This document shows positions 53,638 through 63,699 of a stretch of DNA of 64,000 nt, one piece after another (positions within the stretch are counted from its first letter, which is position 1; every line of letters begins with the position of its first letter). A program made the translations under genes and the position numbers. Below the pieces are notes generated by a model. It saw nothing but the letters and a program-made list of their open reading frames with translations. It did no database searches and had not been told where the DNA came from. This stretch comes from Litoribrevibacter euphylliae (GTDB lineage Bacteria > Pseudomonadota > Gammaproteobacteria > Pseudomonadales > Litoribrevibacteraceae): NCBI RefSeq assembly GCF_042646085.1, contig NZ_JBHRSZ010000002.1:186001-250000 (forward strand), given 5' to 3'.

Positions 53638-54609
53638 ATGATTGGAAGCATTATGCCATTAATACTCGTACGATCCTGCGCCGTTTTATTTGTTAGCCTG
53701 GTGTCAGTGCTACTGATCACAGCCTGCAGCCCCTACATTCAAACACAAATGCTCTGGCAATCTGCATTATCAGTTGACCATTCCTTAGTTGGCGATATTG
53801 TCCGAACTTCGGATCGTCGTCGCGTTCAGCCAGAACAACTCATCAAAGAATTGAGCTCCGCTAATTACGTGCTTATTGGTGAAAAACACGATAACCCCGA
53901 TCATCACCACTTGCAGAACTGGATACTGACAGAGTTATTACCCGAAACCAAATACCATCTGGTCCTTGAAATGCTGAATTACGATCAGCAAGACACCCTA
54001 TCTCAGCTAACCTCTAATTCATTAACGGAAGAAATTTCAGAAGCCACGAACTTCGATCAAGCAGGCTGGCCTTCCAAATATTATATGCCGCTTGTGCAAA
54101 CTGGATTAACCAAAGGCGCGGCCATCGTCGCAGGTAATTTACCCAAAGACGACCTCATGAAGATTTATAGAAAAGGCTTCGATGATTTAGACCCAAACCG
54201 TTTTTCCACCGCCGATGTAGTAACGGGCGAACAGCTAACGGCACTTGAACAAGAAATTCATAGTCAACACTGCGATATGCTCCCTGCCACTCAAACTGCA
54301 CCTATGGCTAAGATTCAAATCGCAAAGGATGCCAGCATGGCGTTTAGCCTCTCGCAAAACGATAAAGCAGTTCTTATTGCCGGTAATTATCACGTAAATA
54401 AGGAAAACGGGGTTCCATTGCATCTAACAAAACGGTCACCCACAAAGAAAACCTTGGTCATACAAATTGTTGAAGTTAACGACAATTACGAGACCGTCGA
54501 ACTATTAAACGCGGATAAATTAAACCAAGCTGATTTTCTCTGGTTTACACCACGATGGTCAGATAAAGATTATTGCGAAGACATGAAGCGCCATACGCAA
54601 AAACAATAA
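53638..54609 (+). CDS. ChaN-like haem-binding lipoprotein
   Basis: 323 residues with a lipobox (LLITACSP). The motif YVLIGEKHDNPDHHHLQNWIL and later AVLIAGNYHVNKENGVPLHL match the ChaN/DUF399 family (GExH...HH). ChaN proteins are outer-membrane lipoproteins that can hold haem pairs. The C-terminal about 60 residues extend the family core. It is divergent from tpm, 32 bases apart. Confidence 0.85.
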   Translation: MIGSIMPLILVRSCAVLFVSLVSVLLITACSPYIQTQMLWQSALSVDHSLVGDIVRTSDRRRVQPEQLIKELSSANYVLIGEKHDNPDHHHLQNWILTELLPETKYHLVLEMLNYDQQDTLSQLTSNSLTEEISEATNFDQAGWPSKYYMPLVQTGLTKGAAIVAGNLPKDDLMKIYRKGFDDLDPNRFSTADVVTGEQLTALEQEIHSQHCDMLPATQTAPMAKIQIAKDASMAFSLSQNDKAVLIAGNYHVNKENGVPLHLTKRSPTKKTLVIQIVEVNDNYETVELLNADKLNQADFLWFTPRWSDKDYCEDMKRHTQKQ

Positions 54610-54779
54610 GCGCGCGCACCTCGGATTTATCGGATTTAGAAGTTAAGAAGAGCCCCAAAATAAAAAGGGGCAGCTATGAAACTGCCCAAATATTACATCG
54701 CTCAAAGTAATTTATTGCTCAAGACACTTGATTGCCTAAGATAATGGTAAGCCCGAACCTTGAGTTCGGGCTGGCCCAT
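54610..54779. other. Hairpin-rich convergent intergenic region
   Basis: Between the ChaN-like and cytochrome genes lie GCCCC/GGGGC, GGGCAG-N8-CTGCCC (54668-54687) and AGCCCGAAC-N5-GTTCGGGCT (54750-54772). The last is 8 bases from the cytochrome stop and may end its transcript although the T-run is absent. Confidence 0.5.
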
Positions 54780-56126
54780 CTAGGGAGTACAGTTAGCTGG
54801 ATCCATCTGATTAATCCAGGCACTGATCAAGCTCACCCCTTCATCGTGCGTAGTCACTCGACCAAGTTCCGGCATCTTATGACGAGAATCAGTGGTTTCA
54901 ACGCGGAATTTCAAGTAAGACAAATCAGCACGACTTGGTACCACATCCTGAGGATAGCTGTTATGGCCACCAGCAACCGGCGTCTTACAAACACCAAACT
55001 TGGTCTGATCATCCTCAAAGTCACGGTTATATTCCACCTGTAACCCTGTACTACCAGCAGCGCCACGATACGTATCGGCAAGGTTAGAACCATCACCCAA
55101 TTCAATCTCTGCAATGGTTAAACCTGCACGGTGACAGTGAGCACAGTTAATATCCAAATAGGCTTCCGCCGCATCCTGAATTTCTGCTTCAGACATATTG
55201 ACTAGCGCAGCTTCATTCTCATCACGATAGGTAGGTGTGACTGGAACGGATGTCAGATTTGGTAAGCCAGAGAGGATCCCGTGCTCAGCCCAAAAGGTCA
55301 GCTGGTTAGCGGTTTCATTTTCAGTCTGGATTAACGCAGAACCACTGGTGTAATCGAAGTCACGATTCAAGAAACGCGCCTTAGGACCAATTGGTAGAGT
55401 AATCTTTGGAAGACCCGCCGATTGAACAGCGTGACATGACAGGCAGGAAGCCTGAGACGGAACGATATAATCAAAGGTTCTTGCAGTACCTTCGTGCGTT
55501 GTGGTCACAGTCACTGTTTTAGAAGCAATGGACAATTCCGCATCGGTATCTCCTGAACCAGGGTTCCAATAATACGGACGAGCAACCCAACCATTCTCAC
55601 GATGAATCAATAAACGCGTTTCAATCACCACCTCAGCACCATCCGGGGCCGAGGTATCGACTGGCATAGCGAAGGTTTTTACAATGACCGAACCAATAGG
55701 AAAGTTCAGCACTTCATTTTCATTGTACTTGATGGTTTCACCTTCAGGCACAAACGCAAAACGATATTTTGATGCGTAATCCGTGAATAACGGTGTGGTC
55801 AGATCAAAGATCACACCACCGGCATTCGGATTAGTCGTTGGGTCGGTGGAATCCTGAAACAGATTATAGTCCGACAGATTCGGACAGTTTTCTGTCATCA
55901 AAGCATCCCAGTTCACCCCATCTGTGACAGCATCACAATCACCTTCGTTTCCAGAAGCGGCACTGGCACCACTGTTGATCATGGTTCCGGTAGTAGAACC
56001 GCCACCGGAAGTCGCCGAAGATCCAGAACTATCAGAATCACTACAGGCAGCCATCACACTGGCAGCCGCTAACAAGACGCTCAATCGAGTCATCTTTCCA
56101 AAATTTAAATTTTCAAACACACTCAT
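54780..56126 (-). CDS. SO2930-family di-haem c-type cytochrome lipoprotein
   Basis: 448 residues: signal peptide with lipobox VMAAC (Cys 28), a roughly 30-residue Ser/Gly/Thr linker, a family-specific N-terminal domain (NLSDYNLFQD, GGVIFDLTTPLFTDYASKYRFAFVPEG), then two haem sites, CLSCH (228-232) and CAHCH (328-332). HKMPELGR near the C-terminus is a probable Met ligand region. This matches the SO2930-type family I recall, which travels with a parallel beta-helix protein, exactly as here. Role unknown; a surface or periplasmic electron-transfer or oxidase function is inferred. Confidence 0.88.
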   Translation of the reverse strand: MSVFENLNFGKMTRLSVLLAAASVMAACSDSDSSGSSATSGGGSTTGTMINSGASAASGNEGDCDAVTDGVNWDALMTENCPNLSDYNLFQDSTDPTTNPNAGGVIFDLTTPLFTDYASKYRFAFVPEGETIKYNENEVLNFPIGSVIVKTFAMPVDTSAPDGAEVVIETRLLIHRENGWVARPYYWNPGSGDTDAELSIASKTVTVTTTHEGTARTFDYIVPSQASCLSCHAVQSAGLPKITLPIGPKARFLNRDFDYTSGSALIQTENETANQLTFWAEHGILSGLPNLTSVPVTPTYRDENEAALVNMSEAEIQDAAEAYLDINCAHCHRAGLTIAEIELGDGSNLADTYRGAAGSTGLQVEYNRDFEDDQTKFGVCKTPVAGGHNSYPQDVVPSRADLSYLKFRVETTDSRHKMPELGRVTTHDEGVSLISAWINQMDPANCTP

Positions 56127-56204
56127 CTATCTACCCTCGCTTAAAAACACAGATATAAATCGACTTCACCAAAGAGAGTTTTCTTTGGCGAAGGGTTTAG
56201 CGAT

Positions 56205-57986
56205 TTATAAAGAACACGCCGGTTCGGCTAGGTCATCGCCATTACAGCCATAAACCTTGCCACGGAAAGTCACTTCCGCTGGCGCTAAGCGAGTAGGATC
56301 AGTATCACACTGAAGAAGAGTTCGTGCCGGGCCATCCATACGCTGCGATAGCAAACGAGCCGCAGGATCAGCACCATTCCAGTTAGCAGCATCCGCAGGA
56401 TCGGTATCGTAAACAACACCAATGTTCACGTTTTCATAAGCAAGATGGTTTGTGGAATCACCAGCATCACTAATGTTGTTTCCATTAATGTTATTTCCAA
56501 TACAGATTTTATCGGCATCAGAGAAGGCATCGTGGTCAACACCATCGTCTTTTGCAGATTGACTGACGATAGCGTCCCAACCAGCTAACGCACCTGCGTT
56601 AGACAATAGCTCACCGATCCCATCATAAAGAATGTTCGGGAATACCGTTGGCACACCGGACATATCATTCGCCGCACCACCTTCGTAACCAGCAACAATC
56701 TGATCAAATGCAGGAAGTGTTGCTACACCACCAATGGATGGTCCACGCGCATCACCACCATTTCGAGCAAAAGTATTACTGTGGATACTGACATTCTTTA
56801 ATAACGGGCTCCAGCCATCAGCGATTGTCCCTTCGTAATTACCAGAACCATCGCCCACTACATAGCCAGCAACATTATCATCCGCCATGAAGTAGGTTGC
56901 GATTTCGATGGCCGCCGTTTCGTTATCAGTAAATTCGTTGTTGTACACTTCTACATTACTGGTTGCGAAAATAAGTGCCCCCGTTCCAGGCGGAACAATA
57001 CCGACAGCACCACCACCTGCGAAGTTTTCAGAGTTATTGGCATACGCTTGGTTATTGAACACACGTACATTACCGCCGTACGCTTGCTCCAACCCTGGCA
57101 AATCAAAAATCAAAATACCACCGGTATTCCCTACAGCCAGGTTGTTGTACACATCAGCGTTAAAAGAGTTTTCAATCTCAATACCTGCAACGTTTTCTTT
57201 AGCAATATTGTCACGCACCACAATATTAGATGATTGACCAACATAGATACCGGCATCAGCAGAGCCACGGGCGTAGTTATGCTCCATTAGAACGTTGGTA
57301 CTCTGCAGAGGATAAAGACCGTAAGCGCCATTCTCATCATTCAACTCACCTTCCCAAATGGTCGCGGTGTAAGCCAAATGAACACCGTCAGAGTTGGTCA
57401 CCTTAATGCCGTTTTTAGGCGCTTCATAGACACTGAAGTCACGAGCAGTAATGTTAGATCCACCCTCAAAACGGATCGCATCATCTCCGGTAGAATTGGT
57501 GAAATTCAGTTTGGTTTCATTGATTCCGTAACCGGTCAGGGTTAAACCATCAGCATTATCAATCACGATGGTATCGTTAACGACAAACTCACCTTTTGGT
57601 AATACTAGGGTTGCATCACTAAGACCGCTGTCAGACAGTTCAAATAATGCCACTTGAATCGCTGCAGTGATATCCACCTCATCTGCCGCCGCAGCTGCTT
57701 CAGGCAGTTCTACATAAATTGCATTGCTCGGGAAAATATAGCCAGATGTGGTTACGTTTGAACCGTCCGGATTTGCCACACCACCGTTACCCGCACTTGC
57801 TGAAGCACCATCGGCTCCAGCAGGGCCTGCTGGTCCAGCCGGACCTTGATCACCATCATCGCCATTACAGGCGGTTAACATTGCTGCAGTTAGACAAACT
57901 GCCAATGCTTTCTTAACCCAACCCGTAGGCTGAGCAGAAGACAGACGTAAGTTATCTAAAACATGTGTTGATGTTCGACTCGTCAT
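56205..57986 (-). CDS. Parallel beta-helix lipoprotein with collagen-like repeats
   Basis: 593 residues. A signal peptide ends in lipobox AAMLTAC (Cys 40). The mature N-terminus has six uninterrupted Gly-X-Y triplets (42-59, GDDGDQGPAGPAGPAGAD), then a linker and a right-handed beta-helix (about 110-420) with repeats such as NITARDFSV, NVLMEHNYARGS, NIVVRDNIAKEN and ADVYNNLAVGN. Members of this fold bind or cleave carbohydrates. The C-terminus holds several cysteines. ATG 57986 has GGAG 7 bases upstream (a GTG at 58004 is the longest frame). The gene precedes the cytochrome by 78 bases, so they are likely one operon. Confidence 0.88.
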   Translation of the reverse strand: MTSRTSTHVLDNLRLSSAQPTGWVKKALAVCLTAAMLTACNGDDGDQGPAGPAGPAGADGASASAGNGGVANPDGSNVTTSGYIFPSNAIYVELPEAAAAADEVDITAAIQVALFELSDSGLSDATLVLPKGEFVVNDTIVIDNADGLTLTGYGINETKLNFTNSTGDDAIRFEGGSNITARDFSVYEAPKNGIKVTNSDGVHLAYTATIWEGELNDENGAYGLYPLQSTNVLMEHNYARGSADAGIYVGQSSNIVVRDNIAKENVAGIEIENSFNADVYNNLAVGNTGGILIFDLPGLEQAYGGNVRVFNNQAYANNSENFAGGGAVGIVPPGTGALIFATSNVEVYNNEFTDNETAAIEIATYFMADDNVAGYVVGDGSGNYEGTIADGWSPLLKNVSIHSNTFARNGGDARGPSIGGVATLPAFDQIVAGYEGGAANDMSGVPTVFPNILYDGIGELLSNAGALAGWDAIVSQSAKDDGVDHDAFSDADKICIGNNINGNNISDAGDSTNHLAYENVNIGVVYDTDPADAANWNGADPAARLLSQRMDGPARTLLQCDTDPTRLAPAEVTFRGKVYGCNGDDLAEPACSL

Positions 57987-58138
57987 TCCTAATCTCCAGA
58001 TCACTTATTTTTGTAATTATTACGAGATAAGAAATTAAAGAATTCACAAATATTGAACGAGCGAAAGCTATAAGCAGATTCAAAAGACCACTACCCAATT
58101 CTTTAAAAAATGTTATTTTTCAATAGATTACGAGAACT

Positions 58139-58164
58139 AAAAAGCACACCCAGAACAGGTGTGC
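58139..58164 (-). terminator. Terminator of the AraC-type gene
   Basis: GCACACC-N7-GGTGTGC followed by TTTTT on the minus strand, about 30 bases past the stop. Confidence 0.85.
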
Positions 58165-58192
58165 AATTCTTCAAATTCAAGCTTTTGAGGAC

Positions 58193-59245
58193 TCATTGGG
58201 GTGTTGCTTTGCGAATGGTTTGCTGCCGATATGTGGTGGGAGAAACACCAACAATCTCTTTAAAGGCACGATTAAATGAACTGATAGAACGGTACCCGAC
58301 ATCCAGAGAAATGTTCAAAATCGGGTCATCCGGGAACTCAATTAAGCGTTTCGCCGCATCGGTAATCCGCAGCTGATTAATATAATCATTGAAGTTACGA
58401 TAACCGAGCGTCTGATTAATCAGATTACGCACCTTGTATTCTGGTAAACCAATTCGCTTGGCCAAGATCTTTAATGTGAGATTCTCTGTCCGATAAAAGC
58501 CGTCTTCCATGGTTTCCTTCAATAAACGGGCATCTTCTGACATCAACTGAATCTCAGGCTGAGACGGCTCTGCTTTTGGCTCAGTAGTCGTATCTGGATC
58601 AAGGAATTCTTTAGGTGGCTCGGTCACTGGCTCACCAAACAGCACACCATCTCTCCCCTTCATTAAAAAATAAGAAATGATAAAACCGCTAACAGACACA
58701 ATGATGCCCCGTGTGTATTCTCCAGCTAAACCAAAGTTCAAACTGATCGCAGCGGTAATCACCGCAAAGCCAACTACGATGAGCATTGCCACCCGTAATT
58801 TACGACGAGATTCGACCAGATCATTGGACCAGTTAGAGACAATTACCCAGAGGCCATGACTGAGAAGTAGGTACTCACATATCTGCCCTGAATGCCATCC
58901 CCAGAAGGCCATCGCAGGAGTAAACTCCTGATCCGCCCAGAAAAAGCGGGCCAAGCTGGGGGCCATAAAACTGTATACCGCCATCACCGACCATAAGTTT
59001 TTTAAGCGCGGACGGTCATTAAACGCATACTGACAAAGTAACCAGAATAACGCCGGCACAGCGCCCTGAATGTTATTAGTAAACAAAGACCATTCTTTGG
59101 GTACCAAAGGAAAAATCAAAAACGCGATAGCTGCAGACAGGAACACAACAAAGACTCTAGCAACCGCTAAACGGCCAAAATCACGCGCAACGACTACGAT
59201 AATATTAATCAGCAACCCAAGGCCAAATCCTGTTAGCAACTCCAA
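58193..59245 (-). CDS. Membrane-anchored AraC-family transcriptional regulator
   Basis: 350 residues. The N-terminal half has about six or seven membrane helices (GFGLGLLINIIVVV, VFVVFLSAAIAFLIF and others). A hydrophilic Pro/Glu linker follows. The C-terminal AraC DNA-binding domain has two helix-turn-helix units (LTLKILAKRIGLPEYKVRNLIN and ISLDVGYRSISSFNRAFKEIVGVSPTTYR). It starts at TTG with GGAG 7 bases upstream; no better codon exists. It lies just upstream of the beta-helix/cytochrome genes on the same strand, so it may control them in response to a membrane signal. Confidence 0.9.
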   Translation of the reverse strand: MELLTGFGLGLLINIIVVVARDFGRLAVARVFVVFLSAAIAFLIFPLVPKEWSLFTNNIQGAVPALFWLLCQYAFNDRPRLKNLWSVMAVYSFMAPSLARFFWADQEFTPAMAFWGWHSGQICEYLLLSHGLWVIVSNWSNDLVESRRKLRVAMLIVVGFAVITAAISLNFGLAGEYTRGIIVSVSGFIISYFLMKGRDGVLFGEPVTEPPKEFLDPDTTTEPKAEPSQPEIQLMSEDARLLKETMEDGFYRTENLTLKILAKRIGLPEYKVRNLINQTLGYRNFNDYINQLRITDAAKRLIEFPDDPILNISLDVGYRSISSFNRAFKEIVGVSPTTYRQQTIRKATPQ

Positions 59246-59314
59246 AGCCTAACTCCATCCATTAAATTAAAATTAAATAGTGATCAATTTATCACGCAGT
59301 GAATAGGTCTAAAA

Positions 59315-59345
59315 AGCAGAAATGGGCAGTAAAAACTGCCCATTT
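59315..59345 (-). terminator. Hairpin after the GGDEF gene
   Basis: An 11-bp stem AAATGGGCAGT/ACTGCCCATTT with an A/T loop, then CTGCTTTTT on the minus strand, 22 bases past the stop at 59367. Confidence 0.7.
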
Positions 59346-59366
59346 GATAAGATTATTAATTAGATA

Positions 59367-60434
59367 CTAACTATGCTCAGTCGTCCGGGTACAGTTTCGA
59401 CCCGCTTCTTTCGCTTTATAAAGATGTTTATCCGCCGACTTAATCAAGTTATCCCAGCTGTCGTAATAGCGAGTTGAACTGATGCCGGTACTGAAAGACA
59501 AGCGAATTTGGTGCCCCGCAACCTCAAACCGCTTTTCGGACATAACTTTACGAACTCGTTCAATAAGTTGATATCCCTCTTCAAGCGAAGTACTTGGAAA
59601 TAAAATAATGAACTCTTCCCCACCCCAACGGCCAATCAGATCGGTTTCCCGAATCGACGCTTTAAGGTGAGCTGCCACCAACTTGAGCACTTCATCGCCC
59701 ACATCATGACCGTATTCATCATTAATATTTTTAAAGAAATCGACATCACACACAGCCAACGCCATTTCATTGGTCGGCGCTTTACTCAGATAACGCTCCA
59801 ATTCATGCGACTCTTTAATTCCTCGACGATTATACAAGCCGGTCAACTCATCACGGTGTGCCATCATTTTTAACACTTCATTGGCTTGGTCACTTTTTCG
59901 CTGTGCTTCCATTCGAGAAAGCTCCATGAGATACCCTAAAGCCACCACGAAAAGAATGGAGCCTGTAAAACGATACTTAATGTCAGGCGTGTAAGAATGA
60001 GTAACGAAATCAAGCCCTGGGACGTACAGAATAATAACCGACAAGAACAACACAACAGCGACCAGGATACCTCCCAGGCGGGTTCCTAATAAAGAAAACA
60101 CAATCAAAGGATAGGTATAACACCACAGCAGCCCAGTATTTGCCTGGCCACCAGACGATAGAAGGAAAAGGTAAAGCACCGAAAACCCAAGGCAAATCAT
60201 GCTCTGGAAGACCCGCCAGTTCTGAGTCAACTTGAACTGAACCCAGATTAATGCGGTACACAGGCCAAACACCAGCAAGCCGATGCCGTAGTCAGGCAAC
60301 CCAGAGAAATAGGATTTCAGACCAAAGATACTGAGAAAAAACGCCCCAAGCCAACACAATGCAGAACTTAAAAGATCGTTTCTACGTGCCCGTTCAAAAG
60401 CGAGCTCTTCCCCTTTATCGGCATTATTTATCAT
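59367..60434 (-). CDS. Membrane diguanylate cyclase
   Basis: 355 residues. About six membrane helices (residues 25-175, MASE-like but not assigned) precede a GGDEF domain with the active-site GGEEF (in LIGRWGGEEFIILFP). RETD stands five residues before it, the inhibitory RxxD site. It should make c-di-GMP at the inner membrane. It is near the AraC regulator but separated by a terminator. Confidence 0.92.
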   Translation of the reverse strand: MINNADKGEELAFERARRNDLLSSALCWLGAFFLSIFGLKSYFSGLPDYGIGLLVFGLCTALIWVQFKLTQNWRVFQSMICLGFSVLYLFLLSSGGQANTGLLWCYTYPLIVFSLLGTRLGGILVAVVLFLSVIILYVPGLDFVTHSYTPDIKYRFTGSILFVVALGYLMELSRMEAQRKSDQANEVLKMMAHRDELTGLYNRRGIKESHELERYLSKAPTNEMALAVCDVDFFKNINDEYGHDVGDEVLKLVAAHLKASIRETDLIGRWGGEEFIILFPSTSLEEGYQLIERVRKVMSEKRFEVAGHQIRLSFSTGISSTRYYDSWDNLIKSADKHLYKAKEAGRNCTRTTEHS

Positions 60435-60611
60435 TATTGTCCTTGCCTTAAAGCTTAAACTAGAGCAATTAAATAATAACGCCTTTACAACTTTTGTGAC
60501 CAGCGACGAGCTGTTACGAAACGCATTAATTTCGTTTCAAAATGTAGATGGAGCATCTTATTATTTGAAACAGTACGCATATGACCGAAAGAAAGACGTT
60601 AAAGCCTCCCT

Positions 60612-60911
60612 TCACTTCATGGACAACAAATAGTCCGCAATCAATCCTGCTTGAGTATCCGTTAAATGAGGGAACTTGGGCATCTTACTGTGTTTACCAC
60701 TGCCTTTAGTAATTTTTATTTTTATCTCCCAGTAAGACAGTTTGGTTCCTTTATTGGCTGGAACGCCCAACAAAAAGTTTCCTTTACCGGTAGATTTATG
60801 GCATTTGGCACAGTACTTTTCATACAACTCTTTGCCGCTCATCTCATCTGAGGTTTGCCCACACCCAGATAAGAGCAGCGAAAGAGTGAATAACAGAAGC
60901 AATGATTTCAT
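60612..60911 (-). CDS. Small c-type cytochrome lipoprotein
   Basis: 99 residues: lipobox LLLSGC (Cys 17), single haem motif CAKCH, and MPKFPHLTDTQAGLIADYL, in which the Met is the probable sixth ligand. It is a class I cytochrome c held on a membrane. Its partner is unknown; it may serve the di-haem cytochrome 4.5 kb away or another oxidoreductase. Confidence 0.9.
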   Translation of the reverse strand: MKSLLLLFTLSLLLSGCGQTSDEMSGKELYEKYCAKCHKSTGKGNFLLGVPANKGTKLSYWEIKIKITKGSGKHSKMPKFPHLTDTQAGLIADYLLSMK

Positions 60912-60953
60912 GATCGCCCATCCTTGGGTTGTCCTAGGCAGAGGTTTTCCTTT

Positions 60954-61589
60954 CTATCCTTGCTCAGCCAATGCCTGAGTTTCTCTTTGATCGGCTAATG
61001 AACGAGAATCACGAGATTCAACACGCTCAAGATAGGATTTTAGATTATCTTGTTCAATCGATTGCTTGAAACTTAAAGCCCAGCGTAACGTATGCGCAAT
61101 CAAAATATCCGCAGCTGAAAAACTATCCCCCAGAATATATGGCTTATCACCTAAGCCCTGACTTAGTAACGCCAACGCTCGTTGAAACTCCCAAGTCGCC
61201 GTCGGAAAAATTTCCGCTACTCGATGCTCTTTTGGAATCGCAAACTTGTGTTTACCCATGGTCCACAAAGGCTGTTCAAGCTCGGTTAACACAAAAAAGC
61301 TCCACTGATCATGAACAGCACGCTCTAGAGTTCCGGCTTCCGGGATTAACTTACCGGAGGCATATTTATCGGCCAAAAACGTTACAATGGCACCAGACTC
61401 GAAAGTAACTTGACCATCAATTTCGATCGCAGGGACTTTACCAGCAGGATTGACTGCCAGAAATTCCGGAGATTGAGAGTCGCCCTTGGCGAAGTTGACT
61501 AACTGGTATTCGTAATCCACCCCCAACTCTTCCAGCATCCATGTCACTCGTAATGTCCTGGTTTTGGGGAAGCCGTATACTTTAATCAT
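60954..61589 (-). CDS. Glutathione S-transferase
   Basis: 211 residues: a thioredoxin-like N-terminal domain (TRTLRVTWMLEELGVDYEYQLV, GKVPAIEIDGQVTFESGAIVTFLADKY, the latter with the cis-Pro and the glutathione-binding ES) and a helical C-terminal domain with FSAADILIAHTL. No substrate can be assigned. It lies 42 bases upstream of the cytochrome gene on the same strand. Confidence 0.93.
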   Translation of the reverse strand: MIKVYGFPKTRTLRVTWMLEELGVDYEYQLVNFAKGDSQSPEFLAVNPAGKVPAIEIDGQVTFESGAIVTFLADKYASGKLIPEAGTLERAVHDQWSFFVLTELEQPLWTMGKHKFAIPKEHRVAEIFPTATWEFQRALALLSQGLGDKPYILGDSFSAADILIAHTLRWALSFKQSIEQDNLKSYLERVESRDSRSLADQRETQALAEQG

Positions 61590-61777
61590 CTATTGTCCTT
61601 ATCTCTGAGTATCGATTGCGTAGTAAATTTACAACTACAACATTCACTTACTTCGACCATATGCCGAACGATTAGAGCGTTTATAGCACAGACAAAGACA
61701 ACTTTTGACTACGAATTACATTCAACAAGACCCCTACTCATACCGACGCTTAAAAATAAGCTCCTATAAACACCCCT

Positions 61778-62788
61778 CTAAGCAAGAATCGCATTCCGAT
61801 GAATTAAGTCTGCAATTTGAGGTACCAAGGGCACGGGTAAGTCATGACCCATACCCGACAAAATTGCCAATCGAGCATCAGGAATGGCGTCCGCCACGGC
61901 TCTTCCTCCCGACAATTTAATCAATGGGTCGGCATCACCATGAATGACCTGCGTGGGTACACCTATCCGTCGAATCAAAGAAGAAATGCTGCGTGTAGAT
62001 AAGATCGCCTGTGTTTGTCGAATGATGCCGCCAGGGCAATAATTACGCTGATAATCGCGCTCGATCATATATTCGATTTCATCGACAGATCTTGGATAGG
62101 CCGGACTTTGAACCGCTTTCCAGAAGCCAATGACACGTCGTTTTACTGAGTCCAAATCGTGACCACCATTTCCAGCACCACTTAACCGAATGATTAAACC
62201 AATATCCGGTAACGGCAGTAACGGGCTGTTAGTAGAGGTCATGATGGCCGTTAAACTCGCCACATTTTGAGGGTAATAAGCGGAAACAATTTGGGCCACC
62301 ATTCCCCCCATTGAAACACCAACTAAATGCGCATGAGGCAACTGCAAGCCTTCGATTAAACCGTGAAGGTCTTTGGCCATATCGTATAAGTTGTAGTTGG
62401 TACGGATAGGAAAACCGATGCGATGACAAGCAAAGGCCTTAATGATGTTAACTCGCCTACGGCAGTTTATTTTGGAGGATAAACCAACATCCCGATTATC
62501 GTAGCAAATGACCCGATAACCATGTTCCAGTAAGGATTGAATAAGTTCAGGGGGCCATACCGTTAACTGGCAAGCTAGACCCATAACAAGGACAACGGCA
62601 GGGTCAGAAGGTCGGCCATAGTCTCGAACAAAAAACGACAACCCATTGGATTCCACCACCCGGTCAGTGACAGAATAACCATGAAATTCTGTTTGCTTAA
62701 GCTCACCCACCTCTGGTGCAGATGAAGCGCTTTCAGAGTTCCGTCTCATTACTTTAGCATCGTGTCCCTCTATGTAACCTGCCAACAT
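61778..62788 (-). CDS. Alpha/beta hydrolase
   Basis: 336 residues: oxyanion region VVLVMGLACQLTVWP, nucleophile elbow GVSMGG, acid in HGDADPLI and a C-terminal GMGHDLP histidine, a full Ser-Asp-His triad. Long helical lid between them. No signal peptide is visible. ATG 62788 has GAGGG 7 bases upstream; the first ATG is at 62809. Esterase or peptidase activity is inferred from fold only. Confidence 0.9.
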   Translation of the reverse strand: MLAGYIEGHDAKVMRRNSESASSAPEVGELKQTEFHGYSVTDRVVESNGLSFFVRDYGRPSDPAVVLVMGLACQLTVWPPELIQSLLEHGYRVICYDNRDVGLSSKINCRRRVNIIKAFACHRIGFPIRTNYNLYDMAKDLHGLIEGLQLPHAHLVGVSMGGMVAQIVSAYYPQNVASLTAIMTSTNSPLLPLPDIGLIIRLSGAGNGGHDLDSVKRRVIGFWKAVQSPAYPRSVDEIEYMIERDYQRNYCPGGIIRQTQAILSTRSISSLIRRIGVPTQVIHGDADPLIKLSGGRAVADAIPDARLAILSGMGHDLPVPLVPQIADLIHRNAILA

Positions 62789-62946
62789 AGAACAACCCTC
62801 GTATCGCATTCAAAATGGACTACAACTTTTCATAACCAGGAAATCAAGTCCATTATTGACTGAGAATAGACAATGCTGAGTGAATATCCAGAAAACAGAA
62901 CACCCTCCAATGTTACTGGCACCTTCCACTCTATTAACAATGAAGC

Positions 62947-63699
62947 TTACAGAGGCGAACGACTGACTTCCTCCGGTAGTGATTGAGTCCAGCCAAACGT
63001 CTGAATAATGGACCACCACGTTTCATTCAACTGAGCGTACAAACACATAGTTTGTCCTGTGTACGGATGCTCAAAGCTCAACTTCCATGCGTGCAAAAGC
63101 ATCTGAGCACAGTTCAGATGATCACGAAAATACTGAGTGTGCTTGCCCTTGCCGTATCGAGTATCACCGATGATCGGATGACTAAGATGTTTAAGATGAC
63201 GACGAATCTGATGTTTTCGACCCGTTTTAGGAAGTGCTTCTACTAATGAATACCTGGACTGAGGGTATTTATCTATTTCAACAGGAATCTCAACCTGCCC
63301 TAAGCAATAAAAATCCGTTATCGCTTCTTGAACGGGTTTAGGCTTTGGGTTCTTTTTGAACTTATCAACGGGAGGTGCCATCGCGTAATCAAGATGAACA
63401 TGCTCCGGCATGTAACCTCGGGTTACCGCAAAATATCGTTTTTCGACGCTCTTATTTCGCCACTGATCCACCATTAAACTCGCTGTTTCTGAGTTTAAGG
63501 CCAACACAATGACACCCGATGTCATTCGATCTAACCGATGTACAGGATAAACCTTCTGGCCAAGCTGATCCCGTAACGTTTGAAGTAGAATCGGGCGATC
63601 TTCTTCTGAGCGCTCACCACGATGAACCAACATTCCAGCGGGTTTATTTACTGCTATCAGATCTTCGTCCTGATATAAAATCGACAAATTTTGAGACAT
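62947..63699 (-). CDS. truC: TruC-like tRNA pseudouridine synthase
   Basis: 250 residues of the RluA/TruC family: LIAVNKPAGMLVH, VHRLDRMTSGVIVLA with catalytic Asp, LPKTGRKHQIRRHLKHLSHPIIGDTRYGKG. In E. coli TruC modifies U65 of tRNA. The start could also be ATG 63711 (four codons longer); neither ribosome binding site is strong. Confidence 0.9.
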   Translation of the reverse strand: MSQNLSILYQDEDLIAVNKPAGMLVHRGERSEEDRPILLQTLRDQLGQKVYPVHRLDRMTSGVIVLALNSETASLMVDQWRNKSVEKRYFAVTRGYMPEHVHLDYAMAPPVDKFKKNPKPKPVQEAITDFYCLGQVEIPVEIDKYPQSRYSLVEALPKTGRKHQIRRHLKHLSHPIIGDTRYGKGKHTQYFRDHLNCAQMLLHAWKLSFEHPYTGQTMCLYAQLNETWWSIIQTFGWTQSLPEEVSRSPL

